DNA of 64,000 nt. Source: an uncultured Bacteroidota bacterium (GTDB lineage Bacteria > Bacteroidota > Bacteroidia > Flavobacteriales > Flavobacteriaceae). The notes under the pieces are model-generated. The model was given only the letters and a program-made list of their open reading frames with translations. It ran no database searches and was not told the DNA's origin. Location of the stretch: NCBI GenBank assembly GCA_903842575.1, contig CAIMMM010000166.1:18841-82840 (forward strand), read 5' to 3'. Below are positions 56,058 to 64,000 of the stretch, one piece after another. Within the stretch, counting starts at the first letter, position 1; each line of letters opens with the position of its first letter. The position numbers were made by a program, and so were the translations under genes.

Positions 56058-56981
56058 ATGTCTATCAAAGCATTACTTCAGAAGCCTGCACTTACCCATG
56101 AAAAGTCGTTAAAAACTTTGGTGGAAAACCGCACCATTTTTTCACTAGATCATTGCGAACTGAACATTTTTGAAACCTATCAAAAATCTGATTTAGTTCC
56201 GTTGAAGTTTAATGATTTGGTAGTGACGAGCATGCTTCGGGGTAAAAAAATAATGCATCTTTTCGAAGAGCCCCAATTTGAATATTTACCTGGAGAAACA
56301 GTCATTGTTCCTGCAAATGTGGAAATGAAAATTGATTTTCCGGAAGCTTCCAAAGAGAATCCTACCCAATGTATCGCTTTAGCCATCGACAATAAAATCA
56401 TCACCGACACTTTAGATTTCCTAAATGAAAAATACCCAAAAGAGGGTAAAAGCAATTTGTGGAAACTGGATCACGAGAATTATTTTTTTTATAATAATGT
56501 TGAATTGGCAGGCACCATCAACAAACTGATTAAAGAATGTATGGGTAATTCGATTACGAAAGATGCTATTGCCGATTTGACGCTACAGGAACTCATTATC
56601 CGGATTATTCAAACGCAAACATCGAAACGATATGAAGATGAAAAATTTATAGATAGCAATAGCCCAATAACTCCTTCGATAGAATATATTAAAAAGAACA
56701 TTCGGGAAACTATTAATTTGAAAGAACTGAGTGATAAAGCCTGTATGAGTACCACTTCTTTCTACCGTTATTTTAAAAGAGAATTAGGCATGAGCCCGAT
56801 TGAATATATCTTGAATGAAAAAATAAAATTTGCCAAAAAATTGCTGAGTAATCCAAATATTCATGTAAATGAAGTTTCCTATGCTACTGGATTTGAAGAC
56901 TGTAACTACTTCATCCGATTGTTTAAAAAATACGAAGGCGTTACGCCAAAACAATACCAATTGATGAACTTCAATCCATAA
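56058..56981 (+). CDS. AraC-family transcriptional regulator of the aldehyde dehydrogenase genes
   Basis: 307 residues. Residues about 30-190 form an AraC-type N-terminal sensor domain (YLPGETVIVPANVEMKIDFP is the cupin-like part). Residues about 205-305 hold two helix-turn-helix units: LKELSDKACMSTTSFYRYFKRE and EVSYATGFEDCNYFIRLFKKYEGVTPKQY. AraC regulators with this N-domain usually sit beside a DUF779 gene and an aldehyde dehydrogenase, exactly as here, and are thought to activate them. Its likely binding sites are the direct repeats at 58969-58997. It overlaps the convergent DUF779 gene by 11 bases. Confidence 0.87.
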   Translation: MSIKALLQKPALTHEKSLKTLVENRTIFSLDHCELNIFETYQKSDLVPLKFNDLVVTSMLRGKKIMHLFEEPQFEYLPGETVIVPANVEMKIDFPEASKENPTQCIALAIDNKIITDTLDFLNEKYPKEGKSNLWKLDHENYFFYNNVELAGTINKLIKECMGNSITKDAIADLTLQELIIRIIQTQTSKRYEDEKFIDSNSPITPSIEYIKKNIRETINLKELSDKACMSTTSFYRYFKRELGMSPIEYILNEKIKFAKKLLSNPNIHVNEVSYATGFEDCNYFIRLFKKYEGVTPKQYQLMNFNP

Positions 56982-57345
56982 AACGCAATTCTTCTAAATC
57001 ATTAGCTTCTTCTTCGGTGTATAGTCTCGATTGTGTTAGAAAACGAAATCCTAACGGAATTTCCAATGAAAAACTAGACCCCATTCCGGGAACAACATCT
57101 ATGGTTAACTGTGTATGTTTCCAATATTCAAACTGGTCTTTGCTCATCCAAAAATCGCAATTTTCTATAGAACCAAGACACACATCACTTTGTCCTACTT
57201 TAAAATCGCCCTTTTCAAAACACATCGGTTGCGAACCGTCACAACAACCGCCACTTTGATGAAACATCAGGCCACCATATTTTGCCTTTAATTGGTTGAT
57301 TAAATCGATTCCTTTTTGGGTAACTAAAACTCGTTTTGTTTTCAT
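56971..57345 (-). CDS. DUF779 family protein
   Basis: 124 residues, the full length of the family. The conserved Cys-rich segment FHQSGGCCDGSQPMCF (about 29-44), QSDVCLGSIENC and the FSLEIPLGFRFLTQSR ending are typical. These small proteins are almost always encoded next to NAD-dependent aldehyde dehydrogenases; the clustered cysteines suggest metal or redox binding, but no activity is established. A terminator-like hairpin lies just before the ATG. Confidence 0.85.
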   Translation of the reverse strand: MKTKRVLVTQKGIDLINQLKAKYGGLMFHQSGGCCDGSQPMCFEKGDFKVGQSDVCLGSIENCDFWMSKDQFEYWKHTQLTIDVVPGMGSSFSLEIPLGFRFLTQSRLYTEEEANDLEELRFMD

Positions 57346-57359
57346 ACTATAAATATAAA

Positions 57360-57392
57360 AACCATCCGAAGAATTAAACCCTGCGGATGGTT
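57360..57392 (-). terminator. terminator-like hairpin between aldehyde dehydrogenase and DUF779 genes
   Basis: Perfect 9-base arms 57360-57368 and 57384-57392 (AACCATCCG / CGGATGGTT) with a 15-base loop. On the minus strand the stem is followed by a short U-run, 20 bases after the dehydrogenase stop and 15 bases before the DUF779 ATG. It could reduce read-through within the operon. Confidence 0.6.
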
Positions 57393-57412
57393 GGATTACT
57401 ATCGTTTAACCA

Positions 57413-58918
57413 CTAAAAGAATCCCAATTTATTTTTGTCATAAGAAATCAACATGTTCTTTGTTTGACGGTAATGGTCAAGCATCATTTTATGATTTTCT
57501 CTACCAAAACCTGATTTTTTATAACCTCCAAATGGTGCATGTGCCGGATAGGCATGATAGCTGTTTACCCATACTCTACCGGCCTGAATCGCTCTTGGCA
57601 CCTGATAAATTTCGTGTGCATCGCGTGTCCAAACTCCGGAACCTAATCCGTATAAGGTATCGTTGGCAATTTCAATAGCTTCTTCAACAGTTTTGAAAGT
57701 TGTTACACAAAGCACCGGTCCGAAAATTTCCTCTTGAAAAACTCTCATTTTATTATGTCCTTTAAAAATGGTGGGTTGAATATAATATCCTCCGGCTAAT
57801 TCGCCATCCAATTGATTGATTTCTCCACCCACTAAAAGTTCGGCACCTTCTTCTTTTCCAATTTTTAAATAAGATTTTATTTTTTCATATTGGTCATTAG
57901 ATGCTTGTGCTCCCATCATAACAGTTCCTTCTAAAGGATGTCCTATTTTTATAGCTTTTGTGCGTTCTATAATTCGTGGCATCAATTTATCGTATATGTC
58001 TTCCTGAATCAACAATCTTGAAGGGCAGGTACATATTTCTCCTTGATTCAAGGCAAACATAACCGCTCCTTCAATAGCTTTATCAAAGAAAGCATCGTCA
58101 TGGTCGGCAACTGATGAAAAGAAAATATTTGGCGACTTCCCTCCTAATTCCATAGTAACTGGAATCAAGTTTTCTGACGCATATTGCATAATCAAACGAC
58201 CTGTTGTCGTTTCACCCGTAAAAGAAACTTTTGCTACTCTATCCGATTGTGCTAAAGGTTTTCCGGCTTCTAAACCAAACCCGGTAACGATATTCAAAAC
58301 TCCCGCAGGTAAAATATCCTGAATCAATTCCATTAAAACCATTATTGAGGTTGGTGTTTGTTCCGCTGGTTTTACTACACAACAATTTCCTGCTGCTAAT
58401 GCTGGAGCTATTTTCCATGTTGCCATTAATAATGGAAAATTCCACGGAATAATTTGACCAACTACGCCTAATGGTTCGCTAAGGCAAATGCTAACTGTAT
58501 TTTCATCATGCTCGGAAATGCTTCCCTCTTCGGCACGAATTACTCCTGCAAAATAACGGAAGTGATCAATCACCAAAGGTAAATCGGCAGCACGGGTTTC
58601 GCGGATTGCCTTACCATTATCGATAGTTTCTACTACGGCTAAATATTCTAAATTGGCTTCAATGGTGTCCGCTATTTTATTCAATAAATTACTTCGGTAA
58701 GCCACTGATGTTTTCCCCCAAGTTCTGAAGGCTTCGTGAGCGGCATCTAAAGCTAAGTTGATGTCTTCCTTAGTAGAACGGGCTGCTTGTGTAAATACTT
58801 TTCCATCTATTGGAGATATATTGTCGAAATATTCTCCTTTAACTGGCGGGACAAATTTTCCACCAATAAAATTATCATACTTCGCTTTGAATTCTGGTCT
58901 TTGGGCTAAATTACTCAT
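57413..58918 (-). CDS. NAD-dependent aldehyde dehydrogenase
   Basis: 501 residues. Oxidises aldehydes to acids in the cytoplasm. Visible: [24 protein letters not shown] (NAD-binding), [10 protein letters not shown], the general base in [11 protein letters not shown], the nucleophile region [15 protein letters not shown] (catalytic Cys within ICTC) and the ending [22 protein letters not shown]. The closest known group is the ExaC/AdhB-type acetaldehyde dehydrogenases found with DUF779 and AraC partners. The precise aldehyde is inferred. A -7 element and tandem operators lie upstream. Confidence 0.92.
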   Translation of the reverse strand: MSNLAQRPEFKAKYDNFIGGKFVPPVKGEYFDNISPIDGKVFTQAARSTKEDINLALDAAHEAFRTWGKTSVAYRSNLLNKIADTIEANLEYLAVVETIDNGKAIRETRAADLPLVIDHFRYFAGVIRAEEGSISEHDENTVSICLSEPLGVVGQIIPWNFPLLMATWKIAPALAAGNCCVVKPAEQTPTSIMVLMELIQDILPAGVLNIVTGFGLEAGKPLAQSDRVAKVSFTGETTTGRLIMQYASENLIPVTMELGGKSPNIFFSSVADHDDAFFDKAIEGAVMFALNQGEICTCPSRLLIQEDIYDKLMPRIIERTKAIKIGHPLEGTVMMGAQASNDQYEKIKSYLKIGKEEGAELLVGGEINQLDGELAGGYYIQPTIFKGHNKMRVFQEEIFGPVLCVTTFKTVEEAIEIANDTLYGLGSGVWTRDAHEIYQVPRAIQAGRVWVNSYHAYPAHAPFGGYKKSGFGRENHKMMLDHYRQTKNMLISYDKNKLGFF

Positions 58919-58940
58919 ATTTATATATTTTTGATTTATC

Positions 58941-58948
58941 CAAATGTA
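58941..58948 (-). promoter_or_regulatory. -7 element of the aldehyde dehydrogenase promoter
   Basis: Minus strand TACATTTG, exact for TAnnTTTG, 23 bases before the ATG at 58918. There is no TTG at the normal -33 distance; instead the proximal operator copy lies there, as expected of an activator-dependent promoter. Confidence 0.5.
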
Positions 58949-58968
58949 CCTGCAATCTGATTCTTAAA

Positions 58969-58997
58969 ATAGCACAATTCAAGCAATCTATAGCACA
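58969..58997 (-). promoter_or_regulatory. tandem operator repeat, probable AraC-regulator binding sites
   Basis: ATAGCACAATT (58969-58979) and ATAGCACATTT (58990-59000) are direct repeats matching at 10 of 11 bases, with start-to-start spacing of exactly 21 bases (two helical turns). This is the classical geometry of AraC-family half-sites. The proximal copy overlaps the -33 region of the promoter. Confidence 0.6.
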
Positions 58998-59142
58998 TTT
59001 TTATTGATTTGGGATTTTTAACAGAATATAATTACGGTTACTTAAAAAATACCTATAAATAATCCGTAATATAATAATGGATAAGCTCCCAAAATTCGAT
59101 GTTTTGACTTAAAATATATTTTAATCTAAAAACTACAATCAG

Positions 59143-59150
59143 TATATTTG
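59143..59150 (+). promoter_or_regulatory. -7 element upstream of pheT
   Basis: TATATTTG matches TAnnTTTG, 20 bases before the pheT ATG. The -33 region is only T-rich, without a TTG. Confidence 0.4.
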
Positions 59151-59169
59151 CAACTTAAAATAGGTATAC

Positions 59170-61590
59170 ATGAAGATTTCATACAATTGGTTAAAACAAT
59201 TCATTAAAATAGATTTAAAATCAGACGAAACTGCTGCCATCCTAACCGACTTAGGACTTGAAGTAGAAATAGTCGAAAAATACCAATCGGTGAAGGGTGG
59301 TTTAGAAGGTGTTGTAGTAGGACATGTTTTAAGTTGTGAAAAACATCCCGATGCCGATTCGCTAAAAGTAACCAAAGTAGATCTTGGTGATGGAACTATA
59401 GTGCAAATAGTTTGTGGTGCGAATAATGTTGCTGCCGGACAAAAAGTACCTGTAGCTACAATAGGAACAAAATTATATGATAAAGACGGAAACGAATTTG
59501 AGATAAAAAAAGCAAAAATTCGTGGACAGGAAAGTCACGGAATGATATGTGCCGAAGATGAATTAGGCTTGGGTGAAAGCCATGATGGCATTATGGTTTT
59601 AGACGAAAAATTAAAACCTGGAACGCCATGCGCCAAAGTATTCAACATAGAAAATGATGAAGTTTTTGAAATTGGTTTAACACCAAACCGTGCTGATGCT
59701 ATGTCACATATGGGAGTTGCCAGAGATTTAAGAGCCAGCATGCTTCAAAAAAATAGCAATATCGAGTTTATCACACCATCCGTAAGTAATTTTAGAGTGG
59801 ACAAAAGAACATTCAAAATTGATGTTGATGTAAAAGACACTAATTTATGCCCAAGATATTGTGGTGTCACCATTTCTGGAATTACAATAAAACCATCGCC
59901 AACATGGTTGCAAAACCGTTTGAAAGCTATTGGTATCAACCCAAAAAATAATATTGTTGATGCAACAAATTATGTTTTACATGAAATTGGTCAACCACTT
60001 CATGCTTTTGATGCTTCCAAAATTAATGGAAAAATTATTATAAAAACCCTAGCGGCTGGCACTAAGTTTACTACCCTTGATGATATTGAAAGAACGTTAC
60101 ACGAAGAAGATTTAATGATTTGTGACGAAAAAGGACCGCTCTGTTTGGCAGGTGTTTTTGGAGGAAAAAGTTCGGGTGTTACCGAAACAACCAATACTAT
60201 CTTTTTAGAAAGTGCCTATTTCAATCCGGTAAGCATCCGAAAATCAGCAAAAAGACACGGATTAAATACCGATGCTTCTTTCCGTTTTGAAAGAGGCATT
60301 GATTCTACCATCACTGAGTATGCGCTGAAACGTGCTGCCATGCTGATTTTGGAAATTGCTGGCGGTGAAATCACTTCTGATATTGTGGATATTTATCCGA
60401 AGAAACTAGAAGATTTTAGAGTTTTCCTGAACTTCGATAAAACCACAAAATTAATTGGACAAGAATTACCTCGAGAAATTATCAAAAAGATTTTGGCCTC
60501 GCTAGATATCAAAGTAAACAGTGTTTCCGATGCCGGTTTGGGATTAATTATTCCTTCCTACCGTGTGGATGTGCAACGGGAAGTGGATGTTATTGAGGAG
60601 ATTCTTCGAGTTTATGGTTATAATAATATTGATTTTACCAAAAAATTAAATGCTACAGTTTCCAATTCGGCAAGAACCGAAGATTATAAGGTTCAGAATA
60701 TTGTTGCCACTCAATTAAATTCCTTGGGCTTTCACGAAATGATGGCTAATTCTTTAACCACGCCTGAATATATCAAATTATCGGACATGCTAAAAGAAGA
60801 ATTTAATGTGATGATGTTAAATCCGTTGAGCAATGATTTATCAGCGATGAGACAATCGTTGTTGTTCTCCGGACTTGAAGCGGTGTCGTATAATATCAAT
60901 AGAAGAAATACCGACTTGAAATTATTTGAATTTGGGAAATCCTACCACAAATTACCTTCTGGTTATGAAGAAAACAAGCATTTAACGCTATTTACAACAG
61001 GAAATCGTACTACTGAGAATTGGGCAGTTGCTCAAAAACCAACTGATTTTTTCTTGTTTAAAGGTTATGTAAATGCAGTGCTTGAAAGATTAGGCATTCA
61101 AAAAACGGTAAACGCTCCCTTAGTTTCTGATGTATTTGCAGAAGGAATGGCGGTTATTTATGGCAATGATACTTTGGTAGAATTTGGAACGGTAAAAAAA
61201 TCGATTTTAAAATATTTTGACATTAAACAAGAAGTTTTTTATGCGGATTTTAATTGGAACTTGATTTTGAAATCACTTTCCAATAAAATTATATTTACTG
61301 ACATTCCAAAATATCCTGAAGTGAGACGAGATTTATCATTGATGGTGGATAAATCGGTTGCTTTTGATTCCATTTATAGCATTGCAAGACAAACGGAGAA
61401 ATCGCTATTGAAAGATATTAATCTATTTGACGTTTACGAAGGAAAAAATCTTCCAGAAGGAAAAAAATCCTACGCTGTTAGCTTTATCATACAAGATGCT
61501 TCCAAAACCCTAACGGAGGAACAAATTGATAAAATCATGAAAAAGCTACAGAAGAATTTTGAAACGGAACTTGGTGCGAGTTTGAGATAA
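59170..61590 (+). CDS. pheT: phenylalanine-tRNA ligase beta subunit
   Basis: 806 residues, full length. It forms the alpha2-beta2 synthetase that charges tRNA-Phe. Domains in order: MKISYNWLKQFI opening, tRNA-binding OB fold (about 40-150, VVVGHVLSCEKHPDADSLKVTKV), B3/B4 editing domain (about 210-390, with SAYFNPVSIRKSAKRHGLNTDASFRFERG), B5 domain, core domain (EILRVYGYNNI) and the C-terminal anticodon-binding domain (about 715-806, YPEVRRDLSLMVDKSV). The partner pheS is not adjacent, so the two subunits are encoded apart. Confidence 0.96.
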   Translation: MKISYNWLKQFIKIDLKSDETAAILTDLGLEVEIVEKYQSVKGGLEGVVVGHVLSCEKHPDADSLKVTKVDLGDGTIVQIVCGANNVAAGQKVPVATIGTKLYDKDGNEFEIKKAKIRGQESHGMICAEDELGLGESHDGIMVLDEKLKPGTPCAKVFNIENDEVFEIGLTPNRADAMSHMGVARDLRASMLQKNSNIEFITPSVSNFRVDKRTFKIDVDVKDTNLCPRYCGVTISGITIKPSPTWLQNRLKAIGINPKNNIVDATNYVLHEIGQPLHAFDASKINGKIIIKTLAAGTKFTTLDDIERTLHEEDLMICDEKGPLCLAGVFGGKSSGVTETTNTIFLESAYFNPVSIRKSAKRHGLNTDASFRFERGIDSTITEYALKRAAMLILEIAGGEITSDIVDIYPKKLEDFRVFLNFDKTTKLIGQELPREIIKKILASLDIKVNSVSDAGLGLIIPSYRVDVQREVDVIEEILRVYGYNNIDFTKKLNATVSNSARTEDYKVQNIVATQLNSLGFHEMMANSLTTPEYIKLSDMLKEEFNVMMLNPLSNDLSAMRQSLLFSGLEAVSYNINRRNTDLKLFEFGKSYHKLPSGYEENKHLTLFTTGNRTTENWAVAQKPTDFFLFKGYVNAVLERLGIQKTVNAPLVSDVFAEGMAVIYGNDTLVEFGTVKKSILKYFDIKQEVFYADFNWNLILKSLSNKIIFTDIPKYPEVRRDLSLMVDKSVAFDSIYSIARQTEKSLLKDINLFDVYEGKNLPEGKKSYAVSFIIQDASKTLTEEQIDKIMKKLQKNFETELGASLR

Positions 61591-61641
61591 AAATCCAAAC
61601 TTAGTTTTTCGATTCTTCTTCGTAGGAATGAACAAACATAA

Positions 61642-61673
61642 AAAAGGCCTCTCGTTTTACCGAGAGGCCTTTT
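61642..61673. terminator. bidirectional intrinsic terminator after pheT
   Basis: Perfect 13-base arms 61642-61654 and 61661-61673 (core GGCCTCTCG / CGAGAGGCC), 6-base loop, A-run and T-run flanks. Shared with the convergent FISUMP gene. Confidence 0.92.
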
Positions 61674-61694
61674 GATTTTATAATCGAAAAGCCC

Positions 61695-62675
61695 CTAATC
61701 TCTAAGAAAGCGAACCGAAGAACCGTCAGCCTTATTGCCATCGCTTTTGAACGTATTGTCTCCATTATAACTTAAGGTACGTTCCAAAGCAGTTGAAGTG
61801 AAATACTCTGTAGAACTCCACGAGTAACCATAGATGCGAATGCTACTAAATGATCCAAGGCTGGCACGAGACCCTCCAGGAAGACCTGTAAAACCACTGC
61901 TATTGGTAGCGCTTGTATTAGGATTTGTCCAATGGGCTGCTCCGATTTCTTTCATTTTACCTCCCGAGAAATTTTCTCCTCCTAAGCAAGTGGTAAGCGT
62001 GGTCCACTCAGCATCAGTAGGAATATGATAACCAACTGGGGCTAATCCTCTAGAGTCATTGACAGCATACCAATTGTAAAGTTTTCCATAAACAGAACCA
62101 TTGGAAATATTATTGTTATAATAACACCATGCCCCTGTTGTTAATGTTTTCCATGCTACAGGATCAGTTACTTGAGGTATAACATCCCCATTTCTATAAT
62201 GTGAAACATTCAAATTGGATTGTGCCCAATTTTGGTTACAAATAGTTACTGTTTGATAAACATTACCATCAAAATCGGTTATTGTTGTACCAGTTGAATT
62301 AGATGTAGTAAAACTCAATTGATTACCATAAGCTGTTCCTAAACTATTTGTTGCATATGCTCTTATATAATATATTGTGTTAGGCGTAATTCCTGTAATT
62401 GAGCTTGCAAAAACGCCTGTACCGATACCATCTATTGTTTTTGTAGGCAAAGTAATATTTGGGCTTGCACTAGTACTCCAAACTACCCCTCTTGCAATTA
62501 CAGCAACTCCTCCATCACTTGAAATAATTCCTCCACTTAAAGCTGTCATTGCGGTTATTGATGAAGGTCCTGTTGTTGTTAAATTAGGAATAGTAGTATT
62601 CTCATTAGAATCATTGCTTGTTGAACAAGAAAATAAAATTAGTAATAGAAATAAAACATAAAATAATTTTTTCAT
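61695..62675 (-). CDS. FISUMP-domain lipoprotein with an N-terminal fibronectin-III-like domain
   Basis: 326 residues from the ATG at 62675. A TATATTTG element at 62698-62691 lies too close for the upstream ATGs at 62690 and 62702 to be used. Lipoprotein signal MKKLFYVLFLLLILFSCSTS with lipidated C17. Next comes a fibronectin-III-like sandwich (about 25-125, with GVVWSTSASPNITLPTKT and IYYIRAYATNSLGTAYG). The C-terminal FISUMP domain (about 130-326) has DGNVYQTVTICNQNWAQSNL, YGKLYNWYAV, PVGYHIPTDAEWTTL and SSVRFLRD. FISUMP domains are extracellular, disulfide-containing modules of unknown binding role in Bacteroidota and Fibrobacter. Probably surface-exposed. Confidence 0.85.
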   Translation of the reverse strand: MKKLFYVLFLLLILFSCSTSNDSNENTTIPNLTTTGPSSITAMTALSGGIISSDGGVAVIARGVVWSTSASPNITLPTKTIDGIGTGVFASSITGITPNTIYYIRAYATNSLGTAYGNQLSFTTSNSTGTTITDFDGNVYQTVTICNQNWAQSNLNVSHYRNGDVIPQVTDPVAWKTLTTGAWCYYNNNISNGSVYGKLYNWYAVNDSRGLAPVGYHIPTDAEWTTLTTCLGGENFSGGKMKEIGAAHWTNPNTSATNSSGFTGLPGGSRASLGSFSSIRIYGYSWSSTEYFTSTALERTLSYNGDNTFKSDGNKADGSSVRFLRD

Positions 62676-62812
62676 ATAATTAAATTTCATCAAATATATC
62701 ATTTATTCATAAAAAAAAAGATTTATAATACGAAAAAAAATAAGTAAAAACCCATCCTTAAAATTAATCTGCCAACTTCTCAAAAGCACATAACCAAAAG
62801 TTATTCTAACAA

Positions 62813-62838
62813 AAAAGTCCCGATTACTCGGGACTTTT
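62813..62838 (-). terminator. intrinsic terminator of rpsA
   Basis: Perfect 10-base arms 62813-62822 and 62829-62838 (GTCCCG core) with a 6-base loop; on the minus strand the stem is followed by U residues, 22 bases after the rpsA stop. Confidence 0.85.
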
Positions 62839-62860
62839 GATTTATAAGAAGTAAAGAATA

Positions 62861-64000
62861 TTATTTCTTTTTCTCGCTTTTTTCCATTTTTGCTTTTAAA
62901 CCAGCAAGAATGTCATTTGCATCTCCTAATGTTGCAGCAGGTGCGTTGGTGTTATTTGCAACTGCTTCAGCAACTGCTTTTACCGCTTTTTCTTCTTCCT
63001 CACGGAAAATTGCTGTATGAGAAGCTACTACTCTTTTGAATTCTTTATTGAATTCAATTACTTTAAAGTCGGCTGCATCTCCTTTTTTCAATTTTTTACC
63101 ATCTTCTTTTTCCAAGTGACGTGTTGGTATAAAAGCAACAACATCTTCTCCGAAATCAACTGTTGCACCTTTGTCAACAATTTCAGCGATAGTTCCGTTA
63201 TGAATAGTTCCAACAGCATAAGCATCTTCATGTTTATCCCAAGGATTATCGGTAGTTTGTTTATGACCTAAAGATAATTTACGTCCTTCAACATCTAATT
63301 CTAATACAACCACATCCAATTTGTCACCTACGTTAACGAAATCTGAAGGATGTTTGATTTTTTTAGTCCAAGACAAATCAGAAATATAAACCAAACCGTC
63401 AATACCTTCTTCTAATTCAACGAAGATACCAAAGTTGGTAAAGTTTCTAACAATACCTGTGTGTCTAGATGCAACTGGGTATTTACCAGTAATATCTGTC
63501 CAAGGATCTTGCGATAATTGTTTGATACCTAATGACATTTTTCTATCGTCTCTATCTAAAGTTAAGATAACTGCATCAACAGTATCACCTACTTTTACGA
63601 AATCTTGAGCCGAACGCAAGTGTGTAGACCATGACATTTCAGAAACGTGAATTAAACCTTCAACTCCTTCAGCCACTTCGATAAATGCACCGTAATCAGC
63701 GATTACAACTACTTTACCTTTTACTTTGTCACCAACTTTCAAGTCAGCACTTAAAGCATCCCATGGATGAGCGTTTAATTGTTTCAATCCTAATTGGATT
63801 CTTGTTTTCTCATCATCGAAATCAAGAATTACTACGTTTAATTTTTGGTCTAATTCCAATACTTCACTTGGATGATTGATTCTGCTCCAAGATAAATCAG
63901 TAATGTGAATTAATCCATCAACTCCACCTAAGTCAATAAAGACACCATAAGAAGTAATGTTTTTAACAACACCTTCTAATACTTGTCCTTTTTGTAATTG
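62861..64000 (-). CDS. rpsA: 30S ribosomal protein S1 (C-terminal part, partial)
   Basis: Open to the right edge, 379 residues visible. Repeated S1 RNA-binding domains: the YGVFIDLGGVDGLIHITDLSW repeat at the very start, ADYGAFIEVAEGVEGLIHVSEMSW, FTNFGIFVELEEGIDGLVYISDLSW and a more divergent DKGATVDFGEDVVAFIPTRHLE repeat, then an Ala/Lys-rich tail. S1 binds mRNA leaders at the ribosome, which fits the scarcity of Shine-Dalgarno sequences in this group. The N-terminal domains lie beyond 64000. Confidence 0.95.
   Translation of the reverse strand, partial: QLQKGQVLEGVVKNITSYGVFIDLGGVDGLIHITDLSWSRINHPSEVLELDQKLNVVILDFDDEKTRIQLGLKQLNAHPWDALSADLKVGDKVKGKVVVIADYGAFIEVAEGVEGLIHVSEMSWSTHLRSAQDFVKVGDTVDAVILTLDRDDRKMSLGIKQLSQDPWTDITGKYPVASRHTGIVRNFTNFGIFVELEEGIDGLVYISDLSWTKKIKHPSDFVNVGDKLDVVVLELDVEGRKLSLGHKQTTDNPWDKHEDAYAVGTIHNGTIAEIVDKGATVDFGEDVVAFIPTRHLEKEDGKKLKKGDAADFKVIEFNKEFKRVVASHTAIFREEEEKAVKAVAEAVANNTNAPAATLGDANDILAGLKAKMEKSEKKK

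Overview
The window looks like chromosomal DNA of a flavobacterium (Bacteroidota, Flavobacteriaceae, probably Flavobacterium or a close relative). The base composition is AT-rich. A type IX secretion C-terminal sorting domain, an OMP_b-brl-type TonB-linked receptor, a FISUMP lipoprotein, a MoaC-MoaB fusion, EttA and a TPR hybrid sensor kinase are all present. Several promoters fit the Bacteroidota pattern (TTTG, 19-22 bases, TAnnTTTG) rather than sigma-70. Genes are tightly packed, no non-coding stretch exceeds 300 bases, and strong intrinsic terminators separate convergent genes. I found no tRNA, rRNA, CRISPR array, prophage or insertion sequence.

Layout. 1-440: right part of a PhoU-like DUF47 gene cut by the window edge. 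0.6-12.9 kb: methylcrotonyl-CoA carboxylase-type carboxyltransferase, secreted leucine-rich-repeat protein with a calcium-loop motif, M1 peptidase, DoxX, MenE with a CPBP protease, ArsC-like protein, TonB-linked receptor, fumarase. 13-24 kb: NhaA, CorA, two histidine-degradation genes (hutI, hutG) separated by an unrelated coiled-coil membrane protein, DEAD-box helicase, hybrid sensor kinase, EttA.

24.1-37.4 kb (all minus strand) is the main functional block: molybdenum-cofactor genes moaA, moeA, tauE/safE-like, mobA, moaD, moeB-rhodanese, moaE, moaC-moaB, followed from their own predicted promoter by fhs, fdhD, a fused NuoE/NuoF-type formate dehydrogenase subunit, and the molybdopterin formate dehydrogenase catalytic subunit. 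It encodes a soluble NAD-linked formate dehydrogenase, the cofactor it needs, the sulfurtransferase that activates it, and formate-tetrahydrofolate ligase. Formate can thus be oxidised to CO2 plus NADH or fed into the folate C1 pool.

37.5-50.3 kb is mostly housekeeping: holA, an orphan HsdR-N-like nuclease-fold protein, a GT2 glycosyltransferase, an OmpA lipoprotein, tsaC, uvrD/pcrA, a patatin, an M1 peptidase and recG. recG is interrupted by an in-frame TAA. 50.3-55.8 kb is an RND efflux operon (adaptor, pump, TolC), followed by a 55-residue remnant of a bestrophin-type channel. 56-59 kb is an aldehyde-detoxification module (AraC regulator, DUF779 protein, aldehyde dehydrogenase) with a convincing AraC-type tandem operator. 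59-64 kb: pheT, a FISUMP lipoprotein and the 3' part of rpsA.

The most notable observations are the nonsense-interrupted recG, the bestrophin remnant, the compact two-subunit formate dehydrogenase module and the tandem operator upstream of the aldehyde dehydrogenase. I did not see a wholly new kind of system.
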